A stretch of 64,000 bases of DNA from an uncultured Lachnospiraceae bacterium (GCA_947626415.1 CANQSA010000002.1:62001-126000); one strand, 5' to 3'. Positions 42,948 to 51,185 are shown, numbered from the stretch's first letter. Numbers and translations are program-made. The notes: a model not told the origin generated them from the sequence alone.

Positions 42948-45275
42948 TCAAGTAATTTCCATGCCTTCCGGCGGATTTCCCCAGACGGCGCCGACCAGAA
43001 CGGTCATATCGTCCGCCGCCGTCTCCTGCTCTGTCATGCGCATCAGCCGGGCCGCAAATTCTTTCGGATTGACTTCATCGATCTGCTGTACGATCTCACA
43101 TAACGCCGCCTCCTTATTTTCACCCGGGATCGCCTCTACAATCCCGTCCGATACCATAACGATCATATCCCCGTCACACAATTTTCTGGTGATCCGTTCG
43201 TAATCCACGGATTCTAGGATCCCGATGGGAAGAGAAGTGGACTTTATCATTTCTACCCATCCGTTATGCCGGATAAAGGTAGGCGCCGCTCCCATTTTGA
43301 TAAAGTCGCAGATTCCGGTATACTGATCGATCACACCCATATCCACAGTAGCCGTATTTCCGGCGTCCGAATTAACCATCAGCATCAAATTCACCAGTTT
43401 CAGTGCCACTTCTTCCCGAAAACCGCTCTCCAGCATCTGCTCCAGCAATTCAATGACCGTCTCGCTCTCCGTATAGGCCTTTTGCCCGTGTCCCATACCG
43501 TCGGATATCGTCATCAGCGTCTGCCCGCAGTTTAACTGGGTAAATCCGAAGTTATCCCCGGATATTTGCTCTTCTCCTTTTGCTCTCTTTGCCGTTCCGA
43601 ATAAAAGCCTGTAATGAATATCTTCCAGAAAATGGAGATTCACCAGATCCGCTCCGATCATATTTTTATGGTTGCTGCCAAGCCGCAGCTGTTTTTCCAA
43701 TGCGGATTCCAAAATAAGCTCTATTTCCCGTACCGGCACGCATGCGCCGCGCATTGCCCGGGTTACCAGCGAGATCTCCGTTCGTCCGTTTCTAGTCTCC
43801 CAGATCTGGATCCGCTCCAACAGAAGTTTTTTCCCTTTCATCTGCAGACGGATAAAATCTTCCTGTTCCTCCGTCAGCCGCATCATGGATGTTTCTCCTT
43901 TGGAAAACTCCTGCAGAATACCGGATACTTCTTTCAGCTGCGCCGCGATCGCCAGTTTGGAATCTACCAGGCGGTTATGCCACAGCAGACTCATTCTGGA
44001 ACGCTCCATTAAATGATTGACTTCCGCAACCAGTCCATATACATTCCGGCACCGTTCCGAAAATTCCTGCGGTACGTCCGTCAGGTATACGGTTCCCCGC
44101 TTGCCTGCCACGCGGAACAATTCCGATGTTTCTTTATAAGCCTCGTATTTTCCCTGGGCCCAGCAGAGATCCCATCTCGTACAGTTTCTGCAGTATTTCG
44201 CTGAAACCTCGTCCACCATCCTTTCCACTTCTTCATAGGTAAATCCCGGCTTTTTGGACGGGAACTGCCCGAAACTGTTGGATAAATGCAAAAAGGATTC
44301 CGCTGCCTGTCCCAATTTATATTCTTTTGTCTCCGCGCTGGCTGCCGTCAGATATACCGGCTGCATATCGATTGAAACCCTGTGCAGCAGCTTTGGCGGC
44401 ATCAGTAAAAATGCTCCCGCCCCAATCACAAATCCCTGTACCCATACACGGCCAAATAACGCCTGTTCAAAGAGAAGCCCTCCTAATACAATCGCTGCCC
44501 CCAGCCCCACAACCGTTCCGAACCGGGTCAGCTGCCGAAAGCTCCCTGCCAGTACGCCGGCCAGTCCCAGCAATCCCAGAAATGAGATTTGCCCGGTCAC
44601 GATCGTAACGACCAGTCCGCTTCCGATTCCGATCAGCCCGCCGATGGCAGCTCCGTATTTATAAGCTGTAAACGCAATGATAAAAAATGCGAATGCTTCC
44701 ATCGGAGAAAAGCCCCACAGACTGACATTTCCCATTCTATAAACCAGCAGTCCGATCATGATGCCGATGCTGACGATCTCTTCATTTCCGAAGATCCTGC
44801 TTTCCTCATCCGACCAGATCACCCGGACTGCCACGCGAAAAATGATCGTAAGGCAAAAGGTCAGCGCGCCCAGTCCCAAAGGGATCAGCCATTGCCCCCA
44901 TTGGGGGAGGGTTTGGGGATACCATGCCATCTGCCGTTCCATAGACATGGCGGCATATTCCATCCCCGTAATGCTGATCCCGGCTATCGCAGCCGTTATG
45001 TACTTATTTTCCTGTTTTCCCGTTGCTTTCTCTACGATCTGGATCAGGCTCCAGATCACAGCGCAGATCACGCTTCCCTTCACAGCGTTCATCCAGTTTC
45101 CGCCTGCGCTCATACCCAATACTGCCGCCGGCCACGCCAGTGCTCCCATTCCCGGCGTCATCTGCAGCGCGCTGAAAAATGAGATTCCCACAGGATAATA
45201 GGAATAAAACATCGTTCCTGCCAATACCGCCATTATCATCTGTAACATCGTTCCTTTCCAGATTTTTCCCTTCAT
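42948..45275 (-). CDS. spoIIE: Stage II sporulation protein E (SpoIIE-like PP2C phosphatase)
   Basis: A 775-residue protein. About ten transmembrane helices (~1-300) precede a regulatory middle region and a C-terminal PPM/PP2C phosphatase domain (~560-770) with NSDAGNTATVDMG, ISDGMGHG and DMTVLVGAVWG metal-site segments. SpoIIE dephosphorylates SpoIIAA in the forespore, activating SigF, and takes part in polar division. Its upstream region has the wide-spaced promoter and 0A-box-like elements expected for Spo0A control. A start GGAGG lies 11 nt upstream of the ATG. Confidence 0.92.
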   Translation of the reverse strand: MKGKIWKGTMLQMIMAVLAGTMFYSYYPVGISFFSALQMTPGMGALAWPAAVLGMSAGGNWMNAVKGSVICAVIWSLIQIVEKATGKQENKYITAAIAGISITGMEYAAMSMERQMAWYPQTLPQWGQWLIPLGLGALTFCLTIIFRVAVRVIWSDEESRIFGNEEIVSIGIMIGLLVYRMGNVSLWGFSPMEAFAFFIIAFTAYKYGAAIGGLIGIGSGLVVTIVTGQISFLGLLGLAGVLAGSFRQLTRFGTVVGLGAAIVLGGLLFEQALFGRVWVQGFVIGAGAFLLMPPKLLHRVSIDMQPVYLTAASAETKEYKLGQAAESFLHLSNSFGQFPSKKPGFTYEEVERMVDEVSAKYCRNCTRWDLCWAQGKYEAYKETSELFRVAGKRGTVYLTDVPQEFSERCRNVYGLVAEVNHLMERSRMSLLWHNRLVDSKLAIAAQLKEVSGILQEFSKGETSMMRLTEEQEDFIRLQMKGKKLLLERIQIWETRNGRTEISLVTRAMRGACVPVREIELILESALEKQLRLGSNHKNMIGADLVNLHFLEDIHYRLLFGTAKRAKGEEQISGDNFGFTQLNCGQTLMTISDGMGHGQKAYTESETVIELLEQMLESGFREEVALKLVNLMLMVNSDAGNTATVDMGVIDQYTGICDFIKMGAAPTFIRHNGWVEMIKSTSLPIGILESVDYERITRKLCDGDMIVMVSDGIVEAIPGENKEAALCEIVQQIDEVNPKEFAARLMRMTEQETAADDMTVLVGAVWGNPPEGMEIT

Positions 45276-45371
45276 CTTTTCTTTCTTCCTCCATTTCTGC
45301 GTTCCCCTTATTGAAGTTGTCTTCCCTCACAGGCAGCCCGTTCTGCCCGGCGGTTCCGCGATACAAACGCC

Positions 45372-45404
45372 ATTATAACGGGTGTGCCTATGATTTTTTG
45401 TCAT
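45372..45404 (-). promoter_or_regulatory. Spo0A-type promoter of spoIIE
   Basis: On the minus strand ATGACA (45404-45399), 21-bp spacer, perfect TATAAT (45377-45372). A 21-22-bp spacing is the known architecture of Spo0A~P-activated SigA promoters (spoIIE, spoIIG in Bacillus). The TGACAAA at the -35 differs from the 0A-box core TGNCGAA at one base, a second TGTAAAA is ten bp upstream, and CGTCGAA lies near 45467-45473. The 45405-45542 stretch otherwise holds nothing recognisable. Confidence 0.6.
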
Positions 45405-45542
45405 TTTTACAGTCAGAAATCAAAAAAGATTTAGACAGAAAATCCGGAAATCTCTGTTTTGAATCGTTTCGACGGAGATAATTTTATTTAGGAATTTAAG
45501 CGAAACGCTGCCGCGCTTCGGAAGCCGTAATCTTACGCCAAT

Positions 45543-45584
45543 AAAAAAGCTCCTTAAAGTACGGTTTCCCGTTCTTTAAAGAGC
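45543..45584 (-). terminator. Intrinsic terminator after divIC
   Basis: An 11-bp stem GCTCTTTAAAG...CTTTAAGGAGC with one G-T pair is followed by TTTTTTA on the minus strand, 28 bp past the divIC stop codon. It insulates spoIIE from the yabPQ-divIC unit. Confidence 0.8.
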
Positions 45585-45611
45585 AATGTTTCCTTTACAT
45601 GCCGTCTGCAG

Positions 45612-45941
45612 TCAGTCTTCCTTCGGCTTAAATATAATCTCGCCCGGATAGACCAGACCGAACTTCTTAGCCATCTCTTCCACATACTTCTTGGTCTGCA
45701 CATAGATCCGCTGTTCTTCCAGTTCATCCCGGCGTGTCTGCTGTTCTTCCAGTTCCACCTGAAGCACGGATTCCTGCTGTTCCAGCTCCTGAAGTTCTTT
45801 CTTAGACTGCTGCGTATTATAAAATAAAACCAGCCCAAAGATCACTACCACACAGGTTATGGCAATGATTCCCAGCCGGTTGCTGCCGCGGCCGGAGTTT
45901 TTCTTTCTTCCTGAAGTTTTCTTAGATTCAACAACCCTCAC
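45612..45941 (-). CDS. divIC: Septum formation initiator DivIC/FtsB family
   Basis: A 109-residue bitopic protein: basic cytoplasmic N-terminus (~1-22), one transmembrane helix (~23-42), then a coiled coil (~45-85, rich in E/Q/L heptads) and the family C-terminus AKKFGLVYPGEIIFKPKED. It works in the divisome with FtsL and DivIB. The start overlaps the yabQ stop in ATGA. Position after yabPQ and before spoIIE is conserved. Confidence 0.92.
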   Translation of the reverse strand: MRVVESKKTSGRKKNSGRGSNRLGIIAITCVVVIFGLVLFYNTQQSKKELQELEQQESVLQVELEEQQTRRDELEEQRIYVQTKKYVEEMAKKFGLVYPGEIIFKPKED

Positions 45942-46390
45942 GAATTCACACTTTCCTTATCCTGCTTTTGTTTCTCCGCCTGCTTTTGTTTCTCCGCCTG
46001 CTTTTGTTTCTTCGGCTGTTTTTGCTTCTCTGCCTGCGTTTTCATTTTCTTTATTCTATATTTTTTTCTCATCTTTTGCAATGGTTTTAATAGGAAATTT
46101 ATAAATTTTATAAACCACTGTCCCAGCAATATCTCAAACACCAGCATCCCGATTCCGACAGCCGCAATCGCGTACCAGCGGATGATGCCGTTGTTTCGAA
46201 AAAATAAAAGCAGGAAAACCGCAACGGCTGCCAGGGTCCAGAACAGGACATCTTCCAGGATCACAGCCGCTTTTTTATGTATCATCAGCCGTCTCCAAGC
46301 CCGGATCACATCATACGCCGCCATCAGGCATACGCCTGTAACCGCAGACCAGAAGAACAGGTCTACTTCCAGTACGATCTCAAAATCCAT
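45938..46390 (-). CDS. yabQ: Spore cortex biosynthesis protein YabQ
   Basis: A 150-residue membrane protein with three or four transmembrane helices (~7-28, ~45-65, ~70-100), needed for cortex formation in Bacillus and located to the outer forespore membrane. The C-terminal ~50 residues are very basic and low-complexity, with tandem KQKQAE-type repeats encoded by near-identical 18-bp units (45,958-46,040). Starts 8 bp after yabP and overlaps divIC by 4 bp. Confidence 0.88.
   Translation of the reverse strand: MDFEIVLEVDLFFWSAVTGVCLMAAYDVIRAWRRLMIHKKAAVILEDVLFWTLAAVAVFLLLFFRNNGIIRWYAIAAVGIGMLVFEILLGQWFIKFINFLLKPLQKMRKKYRIKKMKTQAEKQKQPKKQKQAEKQKQAEKQKQDKESVNS
45955..46045 (-). repeat. Minisatellite in the 3' end of yabQ
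   Basis: Tandem units of about 18 bp (TTTGTTTCTCCGCCTGCT on the plus strand) encode EKQKQA repeats. At least two copies are almost perfect and flanking copies are diverged. Copy number could vary without frame change because the unit is a multiple of three. Confidence 0.7.
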
Positions 46391-46398
46391 GCCGGCAC

Positions 46399-46683
46399 CT
46401 ACTGAAACAGTCTTCCGAAGAAAGACGTCCCTTTCTTATGAAGCTGATGGACCTCGCTGTAAGCCAGGCTGTCCACCTGTCCGTCTATATCAACCTCGCC
46501 CTTGTCCAGATTCAGCCGGCTCACATGTAAATCCGCGCCTTTCACGGTAAGCATTCCCTGTGTCGTCTCCAGCAGCACGCTGTTCATATCAAAGGAAATA
46601 ACATCCAGCACGCCGGTCACGGTCCCGTTCTGTCTGCCGGCAAATGCCAGACTGTGTTTTCCGGTATTTTTGATCTCTTCCAT
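46399..46683 (-). CDS. yabP: Sporulation protein YabP
   Basis: A 94-residue soluble protein of the YabP/YqfC family, with the typical run of short beta-strands (GVLDVISFDMNSVLLETTQGMLTVKGADLHVSRLNLDKGEVDIDG region, residues 25-70). With YabQ it acts in spore coat/cortex assembly in the mother cell. AGGAGG SD. A SigE-like promoter is 40-70 bp upstream. Confidence 0.92.
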   Translation of the reverse strand: MEEIKNTGKHSLAFAGRQNGTVTGVLDVISFDMNSVLLETTQGMLTVKGADLHVSRLNLDKGEVDIDGQVDSLAYSEVHQLHKKGTSFFGRLFQ

Positions 46684-46722
46684 ATATACCTCCTGTCCGA
46701 AGCGCTTTACGCTGTCTGGTTA

Positions 46723-46751
46723 AACATATGTGGCATATATGGATTTTATAC
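46723..46751 (-). promoter_or_regulatory. SigE-like promoter of yabP-yabQ-divIC
   Basis: On the minus strand GTATAAA (46751-46745), 14-bp spacer, CATATGTT (46730-46723). This fits the SigE pattern of an ATA-type -35 and CATANNNT -10, as expected for yabP, a mother-cell gene. Confidence 0.6.
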
Positions 46752-46760
46752 CGTTCCGGC

Positions 46761-47000
46761 CTACAGATACCGATATAATTCTTTTGCTTCTTCCTTTTTC
46801 ACGGTTTCGCTCACATCCAGCACTTCTACCTTTACATTGCGGTTGCCGAACCGGATCTCTATGATATCCCCGGTCTTTACATTGACAGACGCCTTCGCCG
46901 GTTTCTCATTGACCAGAACCCTGCCTGCGTCACAGGCCTCATTGGCAACCGTCCGCCGTTTGATCAGCCGGGATACCTTCAGATATTTATCTAAACGCAT
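46761..47000 (-). CDS. rqcP: S4-domain RNA-binding protein RqcP (YabO)
   Basis: A 79-residue S4 protein: MRLDKYLKVSRLIKRRTVANEACDAGRV is the canonical RNA-binding helix pair, followed by the small beta region. RqcP works with RqcH in ribosome-associated quality control, helping alanine-tail elongation on stalled 50S subunits. The start at 47000 has a GGAGGAAG SD; an upstream in-frame ATG does not. Its place between hup and yabP matches Firmicutes order. Confidence 0.9.
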   Translation of the reverse strand: MRLDKYLKVSRLIKRRTVANEACDAGRVLVNEKPAKASVNVKTGDIIEIRFGNRNVKVEVLDVSETVKKEEAKELYRYL

Positions 47001-47044
47001 AACTTCCTCCATGAACCAAAAGCCAAAATTTTCAGTATGATAAA

Positions 47045-47101
47045 AAGGAAACCGCTGCAAATAATTCTATTCTTTCCTATTAGAATCATTTGCAGCGGCT
47101 T
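47045..47101 (-). terminator. Intrinsic terminator between hup and rqcP
   Basis: A long stem (CCGCTGCAAAT at 47052-47062 with ATTTGCAGCGG at 47088-47098, extended by AATTCTA/TAGAAT) is followed by TTTCCTTTTTA on the minus strand. It is nearly symmetrical and could work in both directions. Confidence 0.75.
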
Positions 47102-47129
47102 CCCGTATCATTTCGATCAAAAAATCATC

Positions 47130-47402
47130 TTAGTTAACAGCATCCTTTAATGCCTTGCCTGCCTTAAACTTCGGTGACTTAGAAGCTTCGATCTTGATCT
47201 CCTTGCCTGTCATAGGGTTTCTGCCGGTTCTTGCAGGTCTGCTGGCAACTTCAAATGTACCAAAGCCTACTAACTGGATCTTCTCACCCTTCTTTAATTC
47301 TTCGGTAACAACTTCAACGAATGCCTTTACTGCCTTCTCGGCATCTTTTTTCGATAATTCTGTCTTATCAGCGATTGCTGCCACAAATTCGGTCTTGTTC
47401 AT
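47130..47402 (-). CDS. hup: DNA-binding protein HU
   Basis: A 90-residue histone-like protein of exact family length. MNKTEFVAAIADKTELSKKDAEKAV forms the dimer helices and GFGTFEVASRPARTGRNPMTGKEI the DNA-intercalating beta arm with its Pro. It is followed by KSPKFKAGKALKDAVN. GGAGGAAATTCAGA SD. A near-perfect promoter and own terminator indicate strong independent expression. Confidence 0.96.
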   Translation of the reverse strand: MNKTEFVAAIADKTELSKKDAEKAVKAFVEVVTEELKKGEKIQLVGFGTFEVASRPARTGRNPMTGKEIKIEASKSPKFKAGKALKDAVN

Positions 47403-47459
47403 TCTGAATTTCCTCCTAATCAATATAATAGATAAAACTTTGTATTACCTTCTTCAATA

Positions 47460-47488
47460 TTTATACTATTATTCTCCGAATTTGTCAA
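47460..47488 (-). promoter_or_regulatory. Strong SigA promoter of hup
   Basis: On the minus strand perfect TTGACA (47488-47483), 17-bp spacer, TATAAA (47465-47460). Confidence 0.8.
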
Positions 47489-47538
47489 CTAATTTATGCC
47501 GATTCCGGCGCTTTCCCTATATTTTTTAAGGCTTTTTT

Positions 47539-48090
47539 CTAGTTCTCCATCTGTTTTCCCAGAAATTCCGCCGCCACTTTTGCCAGTTTTCGCTCTGTCT
47601 CCCCGATCACGCTGCCATTTTCCTTTTCTAAAATAGCGACAGCCCCTGTGATATCACCCTCGCTGATGATCGGGTAAATGATCTGGGAAGTGGTTTTCCC
47701 GTACTCATCGCTGTCTGTCAGGGCAATCGACGGCTGCTTATGGCTGGTGGTATCAATTACCTCTCTCGCTTCCATGACTTCTTCCATAGATGAACTGATC
47801 CGCTTCCCCAGCAGATCTTTTCTGCCGGTTCCGGATGCCGCGATGATCTGATCCCGGTCCGTGATGACCACACCGCAGTTGCTGACAGTCCCCATGCTTT
47901 CCGCGTACTGTTTGGCGTATTCGCCGATCTCACCGATAGGAGAATACTTCTTTAAGATGATCTCCCCTTCCCGGTCCGTAAAGATTTCTAACGGGTCGCC
48001 TTCCCGAATCCGTAATGTTCTTCTGATTTCTTTCGGGATCACTACCCGCCCAAGATCATCAATCCGCCTTACAATTCCTGTTGCTTTCAT
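47539..48090 (-). CDS. spoVT: Stage V sporulation protein T
   Basis: A 183-residue regulator. The N-terminal AbrB-type swapped-hairpin DNA-binding domain (MKATGIVRRIDDLGRVVIPKEIRRTL, 1-52) is followed by a GAF-like C-terminal domain (~60-180). It tunes SigG-dependent genes in the forespore. Normal family length. A SigG-like promoter sits 45-75 bp upstream. In Bacillus, yabM and yabN (mazG-like) lie between spoVT and yabO; here hup takes that place. Confidence 0.95.
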   Translation of the reverse strand: MKATGIVRRIDDLGRVVIPKEIRRTLRIREGDPLEIFTDREGEIILKKYSPIGEIGEYAKQYAESMGTVSNCGVVITDRDQIIAASGTGRKDLLGKRISSSMEEVMEAREVIDTTSHKQPSIALTDSDEYGKTTSQIIYPIISEGDITGAVAILEKENGSVIGETERKLAKVAAEFLGKQMEN

Positions 48091-48132
48091 GTAAAAATTC
48101 CTCCATATTACTGTACTTTCCTTTTCCGGAAT

Positions 48133-48162
48133 TAGTATCTGTAAATATGGAAGAATTTATTC
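48133..48162 (-). promoter_or_regulatory. SigG/SigF-like promoter of spoVT
   Basis: On the minus strand GAATA (48162-48158), 18-bp spacer, GATACTA (48139-48133), one base from the SigG -10 consensus CATACTA. spoVT is a known SigG target, which supports the reading. Confidence 0.5.
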
Positions 48163-48215
48163 GTATTTCCTGATTAACAATTCTCAAATGGCAAAATGTC
48201 AAAAATTGCAGATTT

Positions 48216-48728
48216 TCAAAGCAGGATCGCACTCCACGCTTCCGTCAGGCGTTTTTGCGTCCAGGCCGCATTCGCGGGGCTTGTAGACGGCAGACAGATC
48301 GCGTCTTGCCCGGTCTGCGCTTTCATATACCGGTTATACAAGGCAAATGCTTTTTTCCCGTTGACATAGATCTGCCGGATCGGCGCCTGCTTCAGAATCA
48401 CACTTAAATCATTGACAACCACATTTTTAATGCTGCTGTCGGAAGATCCCGTAATCTCACAGGAATGGATCACATCCCAGACCGCGATCTTGTGCCGCAG
48501 TAAAAATTTCTTTTTTTCTTCTATGGTAACCGGCAGTTCCGCTCCGAATACAGCGGCTGTTACCTTCCAGAACCGGTTTTGCGGATGTCCGTAAAAAAAT
48601 CCCGTTTCTCTGGATTTAACCGAAGGGAAACTGCCCAGGATCAAAATCTCGGAATCCGTGTCATAGACCGGTTCGATCGGATGCACCTGCCGGACAGATT
48701 CCTCCGGCTTCAAAACCTTATTTTTCAT
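48216..48728 (-). CDS. DNA-deoxyinosine glycosylase (UDG superfamily)
   Basis: A 170-residue protein with the signature LILGSFPSVKSRETGFFYGHPQNRFW near residue 28 (key GSFPS, SR, GHPQNRFW), WDVIHSCEITGSSDSSI near 84 and STSPAN near 148. This pattern belongs to the hypoxanthine-DNA glycosylase branch of the uracil-DNA glycosylase superfamily, which removes deaminated adenine. It lies 13 bp downstream of mgtE and may be co-transcribed. Confidence 0.82.
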   Translation of the reverse strand: MKNKVLKPEESVRQVHPIEPVYDTDSEILILGSFPSVKSRETGFFYGHPQNRFWKVTAAVFGAELPVTIEEKKKFLLRHKIAVWDVIHSCEITGSSDSSIKNVVVNDLSVILKQAPIRQIYVNGKKAFALYNRYMKAQTGQDAICLPSTSPANAAWTQKRLTEAWSAILL

Positions 48729-48741
48729 ATTTCTATGATCC

Positions 48742-50202
48742 TCATTCTACCAGCTGCAGCACATTGATCAGCAGGGTCCAGACCAGTCCGTAATAGGTTA
48801 CAACTGCCACCAGATCATTGATCGTACTGATCAGCGGTCCCGACGCCACGGCCGGATCTACGCCCAGCTTCTTCAGGCAGATCGGAATTATGGTTCCGGT
48901 AAAACTGGAAATTCCCATGGCGATCATCAGGGAAAGTCCGCAGCAGCCGGAAACCGCAAAGGAAAACAGAGCCGTATGGTTTTTTGCAAACAATACATAA
49001 AGCCCGATGCAGGCAAAGGTAACGATTCCCAGCAAAAAACCGTTCGTCAGCCCGACCCGCACTTCCTTTAATACCAGAGAGCGGCGCTGTCTGGTCTTTA
49101 GATCGTCATCCATTAACACACGAATCGTGACAGCCAGCGACTGCGTTCCGGCATTTCCCGCCATCCCCAGGATCAGGGACTGGAAGCTGACCACCAGCGT
49201 CAGCTGCGCCACAACGCTTTCAAACATTCCCACCACCGTGGAAACGCCGAGTCCGAGGAACAGCAGGACACACAGCCAGGGGATTCGTTTTTTCACACTG
49301 GCAGACAACGGCTCCTGCAGATCCTCTTCCTCCGTCAGACCGGCCAGCTTTGCGTAGTCCTCGCTCATCTCTTCGTCTACAACTTCTACGATGTCCTGCG
49401 AGGTGATGATGCCAAGCAGCCTTTTATCCTGACTCAAGACAGGAATGGAGTCCTCAGAATAATCCTTCAGCTCTTCAATACATTCCGTAATCTGTTCATT
49501 CGCGTATACATAAGGATAGGAAGTGGTGATCAGGGTTTCCAGTTCCGTATAAGCTCTGGCAATGATCAGGTCGTTTAAGCTGATCGCGCCGTAAAACGTC
49601 TCGTCCTCCGCCACCACATACAGCGTAGAAATATTGTCATTTTCCGCCGCCTGGGTGATCAGTTCCTTCATCGCCTGCCGGACGGTCAGGTTCCGATGGA
49701 TGACAATATAGTTGGTCGTCATCTTGCTTCCGATCTCATCTTCATCAAAGGACTGGATCAGATCGATATCCTGTTTTGCTTCTTCATCCAAAAGTTCGAT
49801 CAGCTCTTCCCGCTGCTCGTCTTCCAGTTCTTCCAGTACGTCAATCGCGTCGTCCGCGTCCATGGACTCGATAATGTCAGCCGCATGTTCCGTATCCAGT
49901 TCTTCCAGATAGGCGCCTACGTCTTCTTCCAGGTAGGCAAACACGTCTGAGGTGGCTTCCGCGCCCAGGATCGCGTACAGACGCTTCCGTTCTTCTGTTG
50001 TCAGCTCCTCCAAAGCATCCGCAATATCATTTTCATGGTAGTCGTTTAACTGCTCTCTGATCTGCTCGGTCGGGGCTTCGCTTCTGATGACTTCCGCAAT
50101 CTCCGTAGCGTAATCCGGTCTGTCAGGCACGCTTTCTTCCGATTCCTTTTCCTTTTCTTTTTCGTCCTCTTGTTCGGTTTCTTTTTCTTCCAGTTCTTCC
50201 AC
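48742..50202 (-). CDS. mgtE: Magnesium transporter MgtE
   Basis: A 486-residue Mg2+ channel/transporter: very acidic N-terminus (~1-30), MgtE N-domain with EEL/DEDA-type helical repeats (~40-150), two CBS domains (~165-285) and five transmembrane helices (~310-486) with the GNAGTQSLAVTIR pore-region motif near 352. GGAGGAATGC SD. Only ~85 bp separate it from the next gene upstream and no M-box-like leader was seen there. Confidence 0.93.
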   Translation of the reverse strand: MEELEEKETEQEDEKEKEKESEESVPDRPDYATEIAEVIRSEAPTEQIREQLNDYHENDIADALEELTTEERKRLYAILGAEATSDVFAYLEEDVGAYLEELDTEHAADIIESMDADDAIDVLEELEDEQREELIELLDEEAKQDIDLIQSFDEDEIGSKMTTNYIVIHRNLTVRQAMKELITQAAENDNISTLYVVAEDETFYGAISLNDLIIARAYTELETLITTSYPYVYANEQITECIEELKDYSEDSIPVLSQDKRLLGIITSQDIVEVVDEEMSEDYAKLAGLTEEEDLQEPLSASVKKRIPWLCVLLFLGLGVSTVVGMFESVVAQLTLVVSFQSLILGMAGNAGTQSLAVTIRVLMDDDLKTRQRRSLVLKEVRVGLTNGFLLGIVTFACIGLYVLFAKNHTALFSFAVSGCCGLSLMIAMGISSFTGTIIPICLKKLGVDPAVASGPLISTINDLVAVVTYYGLVWTLLINVLQLVE

Positions 50203-50289
50203 GCTGCATTCCTCCTTTCCCGTAAAATTTCATCTATGATCCGAATCCGGTTTTCACATAATTATCATACTGCTTTTCTTTCCTTCTGT

Positions 50290-50691
50290 CTATACGGAAA
50301 ATGCCCGAATGTGGATCAGCAGTTCCCCGCCTTCGTCAGACAGCGTCCCTGTCAGCTCCGCGGTTTCCATCCAGGAAAGTGCCTGACTGTCTGTAGTGAG
50401 GACCGGCTTTGTATACAGATTGCCATTTTCGTCAGGCACTCCGTTATTTTCAATCGCGATCCTGCAGGCATTTCCCCGGCAGTCCTTCCCTTCCAGCACA
50501 TACCGGGCCGACAGCCGAAACGGCGCTCCGTTTTCCGAACACTGGCAGTCAATTCCATGCGGCAGGACTTTCCCTTGAAAATACGGTCCGTCCGCATATC
50601 CGGAAAAATGGATCAGATTAACCGCCCGCACGGTTCCCTGCACAAAAACCTGATCTTCAAGTTTCACATGAACTGTCAGGATTTCTTTCAT
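50290..50691 (-). CDS. DUF3237-like protein
   Basis: A 133-residue protein predicted to be a small beta-barrel, with GTVRAVNLIHFSGYADGPYFQGKVLPHGIDCQ and RLSARYVLEGKDCRG segments and a C-terminal GELLIHIRAFSV. This resembles the DUF3237/lipocalin-like family seen next to regulators in clostridia. Function unknown. Start 50691 is chosen for its GAGGAG SD; two earlier in-frame ATGs lack one. It lies just after a MarR-type gene. Confidence 0.6.
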   Translation of the reverse strand: MKEILTVHVKLEDQVFVQGTVRAVNLIHFSGYADGPYFQGKVLPHGIDCQCSENGAPFRLSARYVLEGKDCRGNACRIAIENNGVPDENGNLYTKPVLTTDSQALSWMETAELTGTLSDEGGELLIHIRAFSV

Positions 50692-50745
50692 ATGAATCTC
50701 CTCTTCCATCAATTTATATTCCCACAGTTTTGCGGTTTCCATCCG

Positions 50746-51165
50746 CTACGACAGGTTGTCCGCAACCCGCCCCAGCATCTGCAGCAGCAGGTTCCGCTCC
50801 TCCCCGGAAAATCCGGAAAAAGCCCGTTCTTCCAATACCTCGACCAGCTCTTCTACCTGCCTGGCCTTCGCTTTTCCTTCCGCTGTCATATATACCCGGT
50901 ACGCCCGTTTCCCACCGGAAACCCTGGTCTCTTTCCGGACAATATATCCCTGCTTTTCCATCCGGTCCAACAGGACAGTCATGGATGCCGGCCGCACTCT
51001 GGCCATCTCGGCCAGTTCTTTCTGTACGCAGCCTTCCGCCCTTAATAAAATGTACAGCGTCTTCGGCTGTCCTTCCGACAGGTTCAGCTTCTGAAATCCC
51101 TGCAGGCTCAGGTGTCCGTGCGCGCGCTGCGCTTCCATTAAAGCCAGAAACAATTTATCTTTCAT
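50746..51165 (-). CDS. MarR-family transcriptional regulator
   Basis: A 139-residue winged-helix protein with recognition region QKELAEMARVRPASMTVLLDRMEKQGYIVRKE near 45-77 and wing GGKRAYRVYMTAEGKAKARQVEEL. The long terminal helices form the MarR dimer interface. The ligand is unknown. Start 51165 follows AAGGGTGAG; the frame extends to a GTG at 51189 overlapping the upstream gene's stop. It may control itself and the adjacent DUF3237-like gene. Confidence 0.82.
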   Translation of the reverse strand: MKDKLFLALMEAQRAHGHLSLQGFQKLNLSEGQPKTLYILLRAEGCVQKELAEMARVRPASMTVLLDRMEKQGYIVRKETRVSGGKRAYRVYMTAEGKAKARQVEELVEVLEERAFSGFSGEERNLLLQMLGRVADNLS

Positions 51166-51185
51166 ATCCGTTCTCACCCTTCCTT

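Noticed and set aside
45485-45545. tRNA or small RNA in the spoIIE upstream region
   Set aside because: No cloverleaf or CCA-type end; only short GC-rich pairs.
50203-50289. M-box magnesium riboswitch upstream of mgtE
   Set aside because: The gap is only about 85 bp with no multi-helix leader or terminator; too short for an M-box.
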